From NCBI GenBank assembly GCA_902625415.1, contig CACOBG010000002.1, positions 85,783-149,782 on the forward strand: a stretch of 64,000 nt of DNA. The letters are read 5' to 3'. Below, in pieces: positions 1-8,051 of the stretch; the first letter of the stretch is position 1, and every line of letters begins with the position of its first letter. This DNA comes from an uncultured SAR86 cluster bacterium. Its GTDB lineage: Bacteria; Pseudomonadota; Gammaproteobacteria; Magnimaribacterales; AG-339-G14. Both the position numbers and the translations under genes were made by a program. The notes under the pieces were generated by a model. It was given only the letters and a program-made list of their open reading frames with translations. It was not told the origin of the DNA and did not search any database.

Positions 1-2
1 TT

Positions 3-410
3 TTTCCCACAGTTACTTCTGCCGCTGGAATAAAATTTAATGATGCAGATTTGGATGGAGTTAATCTTCTCCCTTATATAAAAAAAGAAAAATCTTCAGA
101 ACCTCACAAAACTCTTTTCTGGCGTTCGGGCAATCATCAATCCGTTTTGCACGAAAATTGGAAATACATTGTAAGCAAAAAAGAAAATTTTCGCTGGCTA
201 TTTAATACTGCCATCGATCCCACAGAGAAAAATAATGTGATTGAGGCTTATCCAGAGAAAGCCAAATTACTTGAAGACTTACTTGTAAAATTTAATTCTG
301 AACAAGCTGAACCGGTCGTACCATCAGGCTATGAAGTTCCAATTATGATCGATAAATATGATGGGCAAGAATATGAAGCAGGGGACGAATATATTTACTG
401 GTCTAATTAA
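3..410 (+). CDS. Sulfatase family protein, C-terminal fragment (5' end outside window)
   Basis: Frame is open from the window edge (FPTVTSAAGIKFNDADLDGVNLLPYI...), resembling the C-terminal part of arylsulfatase-type proteins; stop at 408-410. Confidence 0.6.
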   Translation, partial: FPTVTSAAGIKFNDADLDGVNLLPYIKKEKSSEPHKTLFWRSGNHQSVLHENWKYIVSKKENFRWLFNTAIDPTEKNNVIEAYPEKAKLLEDLLVKFNSEQAEPVVPSGYEVPIMIDKYDGQEYEAGDEYIYWSN

Positions 411-439
411 ATAGACCTCATTTATAGTTTTTTTGGGAA

Positions 440-464
440 CACCCCTTCCAGAATTGAAGGGGTG
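440..464. other. Hairpin (CACCCCTTC / GAAGGGGTG, 7-nt loop) between convergent genes
   Basis: Perfect 9-bp inverted repeat between the sulfatase stop and the TonB receptor stop; no clear 3' T-tract on either strand. Confidence 0.5.
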
Positions 465-484
465 CTCTAGGGGGATTCTCTAAC

Positions 485-2518
485 TTAGAAGTTAAAGTTC
501 AGTTTGATACCGAAGTTTCGACCAGCTAGTGGCACTTCGTTTTTTACATAAGAAGTGTGATTTCTAGCTTTTTCGTCCATCAGGTTTCTTCCAAAGACAG
601 ATAAAACCAGCTCTTCATCACTACCTATAGCAATTGACCTTCTGATATCGAAATCAACCATGGTGTAGCCTTCTGTGACAGATTCACCAAAACCAATGTC
701 ATCTTCTTTTTGCACATCCATAATTTTGATGTCATAAGTGACATCTCTTTGTTCAAGCGCAAAGCGATAAACATTTTTAATTGGAGTGATTCTTGGCACG
801 TTTCCACCACTGGCAAAGGTTCCAACCACTTCTTCTCTACCATAAGAAATTTGTAGTTCACCGTTGTTTGTAGAAAAAGATCTACCTACTTCAAATTCGT
901 AACCGTTGAAGTCTGCATCGGCTTGAGAATAGTCAACATTGGGTCTACCTTTAGTTACTGTTCCTCTATTTTTGATGTAAATGTAGTCGTCTACTGCATT
1001 TGCATATACAGACGCATTAACAAAGTAGCCATTGTTTTCGTAACCAACACTAAAATCTAAATTATTTGATCTTTCAGATTCTAAATTGACATTACCGAAC
1101 TCATTTCTTGCTGCAGCTAAGTGAGTTCCATTCATGAAAAGCTCTATTTCAGATGGAGCTCTTGCAACACTTGAAATACCAAGAGTAATACCAACGTTGT
1201 TTGCTACATCCCAACCCATGGTAAGGGCAGTACTTAAGTTACTTTCGCTTATATCATGAAGCGTGTTGCCAACTGCACCGTCTCGGCTTACTTGATCTAG
1301 ACGAATACCAAAATCAATGTCCATGACTTCTAACTCTCTACAAATGAAGTAACCAAAGCTCAACATTTGAGAATCGACTGGCTTCATGAATGCTTCTTCT
1401 CCGATAATCGCTACATCTTCTTGGTTGGCATTGATAGTCACATTCTGTCTGTTACCACCAGCTTGATTACCGATATCGAGTTTCATGCCAAATTCAAAAG
1501 ATTCATTAGTGAAAGTCGTAGGCTCATGCTCTTCTTCACCAGGTTTTTCTACATGACCAGGCTCTTCAACATGTCCTTCAGTAAAAGAATAATCATTCAC
1601 TTGTAAGAAGTAACTTAGTTTATCAAGACCACGAAGATTAGTTGCAGCACCTTCGATAGTTAAGTTTTCCGAAGAAGTATCTGCTTGAATCCTCTCGTCT
1701 TCATGTTCTTCACCAGCATGTTCTCCTTCTTCTTCTTCTTCTTCCTCACCGTGGAAAGCTATTCCGTAGGTGTTTTCAATTTTGCCTATAGAAAAACCAA
1801 AGTAACCCCAGTCTCTGACAACTGAAGTACCGAATTTATGACTGAAAGTAGCTAAATCTGAGTTTGCTAAAGATTCTTTAGCTTCAGGTTTTCCTTCATG
1901 AATGATGGCACCACTTGGCACATCATAACTTTCGAAATTTACTTCTTTCAAAGCATAAGTCAGATTTACATCGTTGACGTTTCCCTTATAAGAAAAACTT
2001 CCTGAGGTACCCATGTTGGCTGTTTGCCTTTCAAGACCTATATTAAAGTCATTACCTTCAAAGTCTTTACTGGTAATAGTTTGATCAACGATATTGATGA
2101 TTCCACCCATGGTTCCATTGGAGTACAACAAAGATGAAGGACCTCTGACCACTTCTATTTGTTGTAAGTCGTTCATATCCACGTCATTTAAATGGTCAGA
2201 ACCTAGTCCAGAGACGTCTCTGACTAACTTACCGTTAGAAAGTATTCTCACTCTGGTACCGCCCATTCCTCTAATGACTGGCTGACCAACACCTGGACCA
2301 AAGTTAGAAGAATTAACTCCGAGTAAATAATTCAAACTTTCTCCAAGATTCGTCGAAGCTGAATAATTGATGTCATCTCCTTTGATGACAAAAACCGGTG
2401 AATCTATTTCTGCAAGAGTTGCACCACCCAGAGATGAAGTAACGACAATTTCTTCATCCATTGTGTGAAGCACATTCAGAAATGCGAAACACAAAATAAA
2501 ATACAAAGATTTTTTCAT
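485..2518 (-). CDS. TonB-dependent outer membrane receptor with acidic/His-rich loops
   Basis: Signal peptide, plug-domain motifs (GQPVIRGMGGTRVRILSNG, IEVVRGPSSLLYSNGTMGGIINI), C-terminal beta strand ending in F (NFGIKLNFNF). Confidence 0.9.
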   Translation of the reverse strand: MKKSLYFILCFAFLNVLHTMDEEIVVTSSLGGATLAEIDSPVFVIKGDDINYSASTNLGESLNYLLGVNSSNFGPGVGQPVIRGMGGTRVRILSNGKLVRDVSGLGSDHLNDVDMNDLQQIEVVRGPSSLLYSNGTMGGIINIVDQTITSKDFEGNDFNIGLERQTANMGTSGSFSYKGNVNDVNLTYALKEVNFESYDVPSGAIIHEGKPEAKESLANSDLATFSHKFGTSVVRDWGYFGFSIGKIENTYGIAFHGEEEEEEEGEHAGEEHEDERIQADTSSENLTIEGAATNLRGLDKLSYFLQVNDYSFTEGHVEEPGHVEKPGEEEHEPTTFTNESFEFGMKLDIGNQAGGNRQNVTINANQEDVAIIGEEAFMKPVDSQMLSFGYFICRELEVMDIDFGIRLDQVSRDGAVGNTLHDISESNLSTALTMGWDVANNVGITLGISSVARAPSEIELFMNGTHLAAARNEFGNVNLESERSNNLDFSVGYENNGYFVNASVYANAVDDYIYIKNRGTVTKGRPNVDYSQADADFNGYEFEVGRSFSTNNGELQISYGREEVVGTFASGGNVPRITPIKNVYRFALEQRDVTYDIKIMDVQKEDDIGFGESVTEGYTMVDFDIRRSIAIGSDEELVLSVFGRNLMDEKARNHTSYVKNEVPLAGRNFGIKLNFNF

Positions 2519-2571
2519 AATTTCCTCCTAGAAATTAAAAAATTAAAATTAAAAAAGTTTAAAGGTAGGTT

Positions 2572-2859
2572 TTATTGAGGCGGAGCTCTAGAAAGAAAGT
2601 AAGACTGATTCTTTTTCTGATGAAAACTGATGGTTTCAGTTTCAATTCCGTCAGAGAAAAAGAGATGATATGAAATAAGTTCAAGTTCATTACTTACTTG
2701 ATCACTTGTACAAGTGAGACATTCATTATGAAACTCAATTTCATGATGCTCGGCATCGTGTATTTCATGTGAATGATCGTGAGTAAGCTCTCCAAGTAAG
2801 CCACTTGAAGCTAAAACTAAGCTAAAAAGTATTGCTAGTTTGTTTCCTTTCCCTAACAC
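2572..2859 (-). CDS. Small secreted His-rich protein with CxxC
   Basis: GTG start, hydrophobic signal segment, then THDHSHEIHDAEHHEIEFHNECLTC; directly upstream of and co-directional with the TonB receptor. Confidence 0.7.
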   Translation of the reverse strand: MLGKGNKLAILFSLVLASSGLLGELTHDHSHEIHDAEHHEIEFHNECLTCTSDQVSNELELISYHLFFSDGIETETISFHQKKNQSYFLSRAPPQ

Positions 2860-2924
2860 GCGAGAGATTGTATTATAAAAAAAGATTTTTTACACTTTTC
2901 ATAAAATTTTTTGGGAGAAAAACT

Positions 2925-3512
2925 ATGAGATTGTCACTTATTTTATTATCGGTAATTTTTATTTCGTGTTCGGAAATTTCTCACAATTCAGCAGAGTGGC
3001 AAATTGAAACTTATTCTTCTGCTGCACCCTCATACATTGGAGATTTTGCTACCGTGATAGGCGGTAATGGAGAAATACTCAGAGAAGGGACCAATGGTTG
3101 GATTTGCCAGCAAGGAAATCCTCGACCTTATCCAAAAGACGGATGGAAGTCTGCGCATGAAGCCATGCCGGCATGTCACGATGAAGAAGGAATGAAATGG
3201 ATGATGGCTTACGCTGAAGGAAAGGCTCCTAACTTAAGCAGAGACACTTATATGTGGATGCTCCATGGCGATGTTGGTGAAGATAATTTAGTTCCAGGTG
3301 TTTTGAATGAGAGTGATTCAACTCCAGGGCAATGGATAGAATCAGGTCCACATTTGATGCTGATGCCAAAAGATCCAAAAAGTCTGAAAAATTTCACGAC
3401 TGACTTCACTAAGGGAGAGCCTTACGTCATGTTTCCTGGAACTGACTATGCTCATTTGATGATCCCTGTGGAGGGTTATTACGATTATCAGCCTTCAGCT
3501 AAACCGGACTAA
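2925..3512 (+). CDS. Predicted lipoprotein of unknown function
   Basis: ATG at 2925 gives MRLSLILLSVIFISC (lipobox-like); the longer ORF-track start at 2832 overlaps the divergent gene and is unlikely. Confidence 0.75.
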   Translation: MRLSLILLSVIFISCSEISHNSAEWQIETYSSAAPSYIGDFATVIGGNGEILREGTNGWICQQGNPRPYPKDGWKSAHEAMPACHDEEGMKWMMAYAEGKAPNLSRDTYMWMLHGDVGEDNLVPGVLNESDSTPGQWIESGPHLMLMPKDPKSLKNFTTDFTKGEPYVMFPGTDYAHLMIPVEGYYDYQPSAKPD

Positions 3513-3513
3513 A

Positions 3514-4644
3514 TTATAAAGAACCAAAGAAGTTTCTTAGTTCTTGGATGTAAAGTTCGGGCTTTTCTAAGGCGGCAAAGTGTCCACCTGAATCTAAAAC
3601 GTTGTAATACTTAAGGTTGCTATAACGTTTTTTAAGCCAACGTTCGGATGCTTTGAAGATTTCTTTAGGGTAGATACTAACTCCAGTAGGCGTTTTAACT
3701 TCGCCGCCATTGAATTCACCGAAACTTTCCCAATACAGTCTGGCGGAGGATGTCGCAGTTTCCGTTAACCAATAAAACATAACATTAGTCAGTAACTCAT
3801 CCCTTGATACGGCATTTTCTGGATGACCATCGCAATCGGTCCATTGATAAAACTTTTCCAAGATCCATGCTGCTTGACCTATGGGCGAATCGGTCAATCC
3901 ATAGCCTAAAGTTTGCGGCCTTGTGGATTGTTGTTTGGAATAGCCAGAGTCCCACTCTTGATAGAATTGAAATCCTGCAAGAGCATTTTGCTCGAATTCA
4001 GTTAAATCATTCATGGTATCCATATCAGGAGAAACTACTGCCATATTTAAATGAATAGCTTCACAGTCGGGATCTTGTGTGCCAAGAGCGGTTGTTACTG
4101 CAGAGCCCCAGTCACCACCTTGGGCAAAATATTTTTTGTATCCAAGGTTTTTCATGAGCTTAGAAAAAGTATCTGCAATTTTTTCTACACCAAACCCCGG
4201 CTTTGTGGGTTTTCCTGAAAAACCAAATCCAGGTAAAGACGGAGTTACCACATGAAAAGCATCTTTAGGGTCTCCACCGTTTATTGTCGGATCTGCTAAA
4301 GGTTTAATCACTTGCAAAAATTCCACAATGGAACCTGGCCAACCATGAGTGATGATTAAAGGTTTAGCTTCTTTATGGGGAGAGGGGTAATGGATAAAGT
4401 GAATATCCAGGTCATTTATGTTCGTTATGAACTGGGGAAATTCATTAATGTCTTTTTCATGTTTTTTCCAGTCATATTCATTCAACCAATATTCGTGAAT
4501 TTCTTTCATGTAAGACAATGGAATGCCTTGGGTCCAATCATCCGGAGTCTCTTTTTCGGGCCACCTTGTTAACTCCAAACGTTTTTTTAAGTCTTCAAGC
4601 TTATTTTCAGGTATATCTATTGAGAAATCTTTTATTTCTGACAT
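3514..4644 (-). CDS. Epoxide hydrolase (EHN domain plus alpha/beta hydrolase fold)
   Basis: N-terminal IDIPENKLEDLKKRLELTRWPE, then HGWPGSIVEFLQVI, QGGDWGS, C-terminal GGHFAALEKPE. Confidence 0.9.
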   Translation of the reverse strand: MSEIKDFSIDIPENKLEDLKKRLELTRWPEKETPDDWTQGIPLSYMKEIHEYWLNEYDWKKHEKDINEFPQFITNINDLDIHFIHYPSPHKEAKPLIITHGWPGSIVEFLQVIKPLADPTINGGDPKDAFHVVTPSLPGFGFSGKPTKPGFGVEKIADTFSKLMKNLGYKKYFAQGGDWGSAVTTALGTQDPDCEAIHLNMAVVSPDMDTMNDLTEFEQNALAGFQFYQEWDSGYSKQQSTRPQTLGYGLTDSPIGQAAWILEKFYQWTDCDGHPENAVSRDELLTNVMFYWLTETATSSARLYWESFGEFNGGEVKTPTGVSIYPKEIFKASERWLKKRYSNLKYYNVLDSGGHFAALEKPELYIQELRNFFGSL

Positions 4645-4733
4645 GGTATCTTTGAATACAAATTTTATGTTGTATTATTTCTCCTCAAGTAAGAAAATAT
4701 CACAATTAGTTAAAAAACTTACGACTTTTTATA

Positions 4734-4943
4734 ATGGAAAAATTTGCTGAGCGCTTTTCAACCCATCTCGAGAGCTGGGGACTAGTTTGGTTTTGTTTGA
4801 TTTTTTGGGGCAGTATTTTCAATGCAATTTTTCTTAATTTTTTTAACTTCAGTTCAGAATTATATTTAAACTATCTAGGCTACTTCGCAGGACTTATTCT
4901 TGGAGCGTTTGCTAAATATAAGGCTTGGGGTTGGTTAGGATGA
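4734..4943 (+). CDS. Small membrane protein, 69 aa
   Basis: Two hydrophobic segments; stop overlaps the desaturase start (ATGA at 4940-4943). Confidence 0.5.
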   Translation: MEKFAERFSTHLESWGLVWFCLIFWGSIFNAIFLNFFNFSSELYLNYLGYFAGLILGAFAKYKAWGWLG

Positions 4944-5848
4944 ATCAATTTACTTTGGATAGCCAAAAACTTCTTTCTATCGATGAGGAACGTGTAGTTG
5001 CCAGAACCTTCATGGGCAGAATAGAGTGGGAAATGATTGTCATTGGCTTAGGACAATTTTTAGTCTGGCTGGGGATTTGGGCAATGGTGCTGATGGGATC
5101 TTTGTCGCTTTGGGCTGGATTTATATTAAGTACTTTATCAACTGCATTCTCATATCTACCGTCTCATGCAGGTCAGCACGGTCATCTATCTGGAAAGAAT
5201 AAAAAATTAAAATGGGTAAACGCAGTTGTCGGCCAGATTTCTTTAATTCCTCTTGCGCAATCGCACCATGTTTTAAAAGCTCTTCATATGAAGCACCATG
5301 CTTACACCAATAACTCCGAAAGAGATCCTGATTTTTTTCATACTCACGTTGATCACTGGTGGCAAGCAGCTATAAATGTTCATGGTCAGACTAATGGCGG
5401 AGACTCAAGACTACAAAAAATGATGGAGATGTATATCGAAAAAGATGAAAACTTCAAGGCCGATGTAGAAAAAGGAACCCCTTTTGCTTTGATGTTTTTT
5501 TTCGGCCAAATGATCGCAGCCTTTTATTTTCCTCTGGAAACTTTGTTTCTATGGTGGCTTCCTAGAAAACTTGTAACTTCATATTTAGGAGTTATCTTTT
5601 CTCACGAGCCCCATAAAGTTCTGCCGCAGGGAAGATACAAAGATACAAGGTTCTGGGTAAATGGAATCCCAAGATTTTTCAATCACTCCATGCAAATCCA
5701 TGTGATGCATCATATGTATCCAAATATTTGTCATTTCGATGAACCAAAAGCGATAGAGGCACTAAAGCCATATATGATAGCTAGAGGCATTCCAGGTGCT
5801 GAAGATCTTCCTGATAAGATTTCTTATAAACTTTTATCCTTTAAATAA
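4940..5848 (+). CDS. Membrane fatty acid desaturase-like protein
   Basis: Histidine boxes HAGQHGH, HMKHHAY, HVMHHMYP and several TM segments; ATG at 4940 preferred over 4925. Confidence 0.8.
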   Translation: MNQFTLDSQKLLSIDEERVVARTFMGRIEWEMIVIGLGQFLVWLGIWAMVLMGSLSLWAGFILSTLSTAFSYLPSHAGQHGHLSGKNKKLKWVNAVVGQISLIPLAQSHHVLKALHMKHHAYTNNSERDPDFFHTHVDHWWQAAINVHGQTNGGDSRLQKMMEMYIEKDENFKADVEKGTPFALMFFFGQMIAAFYFPLETLFLWWLPRKLVTSYLGVIFSHEPHKVLPQGRYKDTRFWVNGIPRFFNHSMQIHVMHHMYPNICHFDEPKAIEALKPYMIARGIPGAEDLPDKISYKLLSFK

Positions 5849-5850
5849 CA

Positions 5851-6432
5851 TTGGCTTATACATTAAGCATTGGTGAATATGCTCCTGACTTTGATCTGGT
5901 AGGAACTGATGTAGATTATTACTCTTTGGATTCCTTTCAAGATTACGAAAACCTAATTATTTTTTTTACTTGTAACCACTGTCCTTATGTAACCGGATCA
6001 GATGAAGTCACACGAACAACTGTAGAGAAATATCAAGGACCTCGATTCAAGTTCATTGCAATTAATTCAAACAGTAAAAATACCTACGAAGAAGACAGTT
6101 TTGAAAATATGGTCAAAAGAATAGACGACTACAAATTTCCCTGGCTGTATCTTTATGATGAGACACAAAAAGCAGCTAAGGATTATGGAGCTTTAAAAAC
6201 GCCTCATTTTTTTGTTTTTGATAAAAAAAGAAAGTTGGTTTACACCGGACGAGGAGTTGATTCTCCAAAAGATTCATCTAATATTAAAATTAATGATTTA
6301 GAAAGAGTTCTTGAAGAACTCAAAGAAGATAGGAAAATATCAGTGCCAGTTACCAATCCCATTGGCTGTAACATTAAATGGGAAGGCAAGGAAGCACACT
6401 GGATGCCTGCAGAGGCATGCGACTTAATATAG
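5851..6432 (+). CDS. AhpC/TSA-type thioredoxin-fold protein
   Basis: GEYAPDFDL, FFTCNHCPYV, LKTPHFFVFDKKRKLVYTG; TTG start. Confidence 0.8.
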   Translation: MAYTLSIGEYAPDFDLVGTDVDYYSLDSFQDYENLIIFFTCNHCPYVTGSDEVTRTTVEKYQGPRFKFIAINSNSKNTYEEDSFENMVKRIDDYKFPWLYLYDETQKAAKDYGALKTPHFFVFDKKRKLVYTGRGVDSPKDSSNIKINDLERVLEELKEDRKISVPVTNPIGCNIKWEGKEAHWMPAEACDLI

Positions 6433-6442
6433 GAGATAAAAA

Positions 6443-7150
6443 ATGTCTGAGTTAGCAACTTTAAAAACAGAAGGGGACGTATCAATAATTACTTTGGATG
6501 ATGGGAAGGCCAACGTTTTTTCTTATCCAATGTTAGAAACCCTTCAAAAAATTTTTTCCGAGATACCCAAAGACAAAGGTTCGGTAATTATTACTGGCAG
6601 AGATGGAATGTTTTCTGGAGGTTTTGATTTAAAAACTTTTGCCTCGGGCGATGTTGATCTAATTAAAAACATGTCGGCTTTGGGTTTCAAAACTTTATTT
6701 GATCTGTATACCTTTCCAAGACCAGTAGTTGCTGCAATTTCAGGTCATGCTGTGGCGCTCGGTATTTTTGTAGTTTGTTGTTGTGACTACCGAATTGGGA
6801 TAGACGGAGAATTTGTGGTTCAAGCAAATGAAGTAAGAAACAATATGGATATTCCCGTACCTATTATGGAAATAGCAGCTAGTAGGGTAAACAAACAACA
6901 CATTTATAGAGCTCTTTTCCATGCAGATCCTTATAAAATGTCTGATGCTGTTAATGCTGGTTGGATTGATGAAGTTGTTTCCTCTCCGAGCGATCTAATG
7001 ACAAGAGCGATGGAAAAAGCAGAAGATTTGGCAACTTTAGGTCACCCTATGTACCAAAAAACCAAAGAAGTTTTTCAACAAGATATTGTAGAAAAAATCC
7101 AAGCAAATTTGCCTAATCCTTCAGACAGTCCAAGTTTCGTATCGGTTTAG
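6443..7150 (+). CDS. Enoyl-CoA hydratase/isomerase (crotonase) family protein
   Basis: MSELATLKTEGDVSIITLDDGKANVFS, DGMFSGGFDLK, AISGHAVALGIFVVCCCDYRIG. Confidence 0.85.
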   Translation: MSELATLKTEGDVSIITLDDGKANVFSYPMLETLQKIFSEIPKDKGSVIITGRDGMFSGGFDLKTFASGDVDLIKNMSALGFKTLFDLYTFPRPVVAAISGHAVALGIFVVCCCDYRIGIDGEFVVQANEVRNNMDIPVPIMEIAASRVNKQHIYRALFHADPYKMSDAVNAGWIDEVVSSPSDLMTRAMEKAEDLATLGHPMYQKTKEVFQQDIVEKIQANLPNPSDSPSFVSV

Positions 7151-7185
7151 TTATTTGTAAACTTCTTATATAATCCAATTCCTTT

Positions 7186-7261
7186 GGGGCTATAGCTCAG
7201 CTGGGAGAGCGCCTGATTTGCATTCAGGAGGTCCGCGGTTCGATCCCGCGTAGCTCCACCA
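7186..7261 (+). tRNA. tRNA-Ala (anticodon TGC)
   Basis: Complete cloverleaf GGGGCTATAGCTCAGCTGGGAGAGCGCCTGATTTGCATTCAGGAGGTC...GTAGCTCCACCA with encoded CCA. Confidence 0.97.
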
Positions 7262-7269
7262 AAAATTAT

Positions 7270-7938
7270 TCATCCCCAGTTAAGATTTATATTATTTATA
7301 TTTTCCTTAACTAGCCTTGCTCTTAAATTTACCGTTTCAATGGCAATTTTATGGGAAAACCTTTCATGAGTTTCCGCATATATTTTTCCGATTTTTTTGT
7401 ACAACTTCTCGTCAATGATCTTTTCTAATATTTCTACTTCCGCTCCTTCAATGTCCATTTTTAGTAAAGCAATTTTATTTTCAATATTCTTCAAATAATC
7501 AATGAAATCTATACATTTAATCTCTACGAAAGGTTTATCTTTACCTCTCCTAAAACTCAATACAGAAGAACCTATTGTTGTCTCGGGATTAGCTGCATCA
7601 AACTTTCTGTACCTGTATAGTTTTTTGGATTCATTTTTTATTCCGACAGCTACTTCAAATAATTTAAGATTTTCATCATCACCGCAATTTTTTTTCAGTT
7701 CATTTATGGCTATAGGATCTGCTTCAAAGGCATGGACTTTAAATTCTTTTTTTAAGAAAATCTTTGTGAACTTCCCTACATTTGCTCCTACATCAATTAC
7801 AAGGGATCCTCTCGGCAAGGAATTTATGTAATCATCAAATTCTTTTGAAGCTTCTTTAACTCTACCACTTCTATTTATTTTGAATCTATTTTTTAAATAC
7901 CATTTAAACTTAAAAGCAAAACCATTAATAAAATTCAT
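7270..7938 (-). CDS. FkbM-family methyltransferase
   Basis: VIDVGANVGKFTKIFLKKEFKVHAFEADP and IALLKMDIEGAEVEIL motifs. Confidence 0.85.
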   Translation of the reverse strand: MNFINGFAFKFKWYLKNRFKINRSGRVKEASKEFDDYINSLPRGSLVIDVGANVGKFTKIFLKKEFKVHAFEADPIAINELKKNCGDDENLKLFEVAVGIKNESKKLYRYRKFDAANPETTIGSSVLSFRRGKDKPFVEIKCIDFIDYLKNIENKIALLKMDIEGAEVEILEKIIDEKLYKKIGKIYAETHERFSHKIAIETVNLRARLVKENINNINLNWG

Positions 7939-8015
7939 AATCTTTTTAAAATTTTTAAATTACGTTTCTAATTATTTTAGATAAATATTGATGGTCAACT
8001 TATAATATTAATGCT

Positions 8016-8044
8016 TTGACAGTGCAACTGTCATATTTTATATT
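8016..8044 (+). promoter_or_regulatory. Sigma70-type promoter TTGACA-N17-TATATT with overlapping palindrome
   Basis: -35 at 8016-8021, -10 at 8039-8044; perfect inverted repeat TGACAGT-GCA-ACTGTCA at 8017-8033. Confidence 0.6.
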
Positions 8045-8051
8045 TGATTTT

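Noticed and set aside
440-464. Intrinsic terminator between the sulfatase and the TonB receptor
   Set aside because: Strong stem, but no T-tract follows on either strand, so it is kept only as a hairpin.
625-861. 78-aa ORF inside the TonB receptor gene
   Set aside because: Shifted frame of a well-supported CDS with no recognisable features.
1550-1750. Repeats in the receptor gene as a CRISPR or DNA repeat array
   Set aside because: They are coding low-complexity repeats (poly-E, GHVExPG) without spacers or direct-repeat structure.
8016-8051. Upstream TTG start of the amidohydrolase ORF
   Set aside because: It coincides with the -35 box; the amidohydrolase homology begins at ALHDLVIRNGKIVDG after the ATG at 8052.
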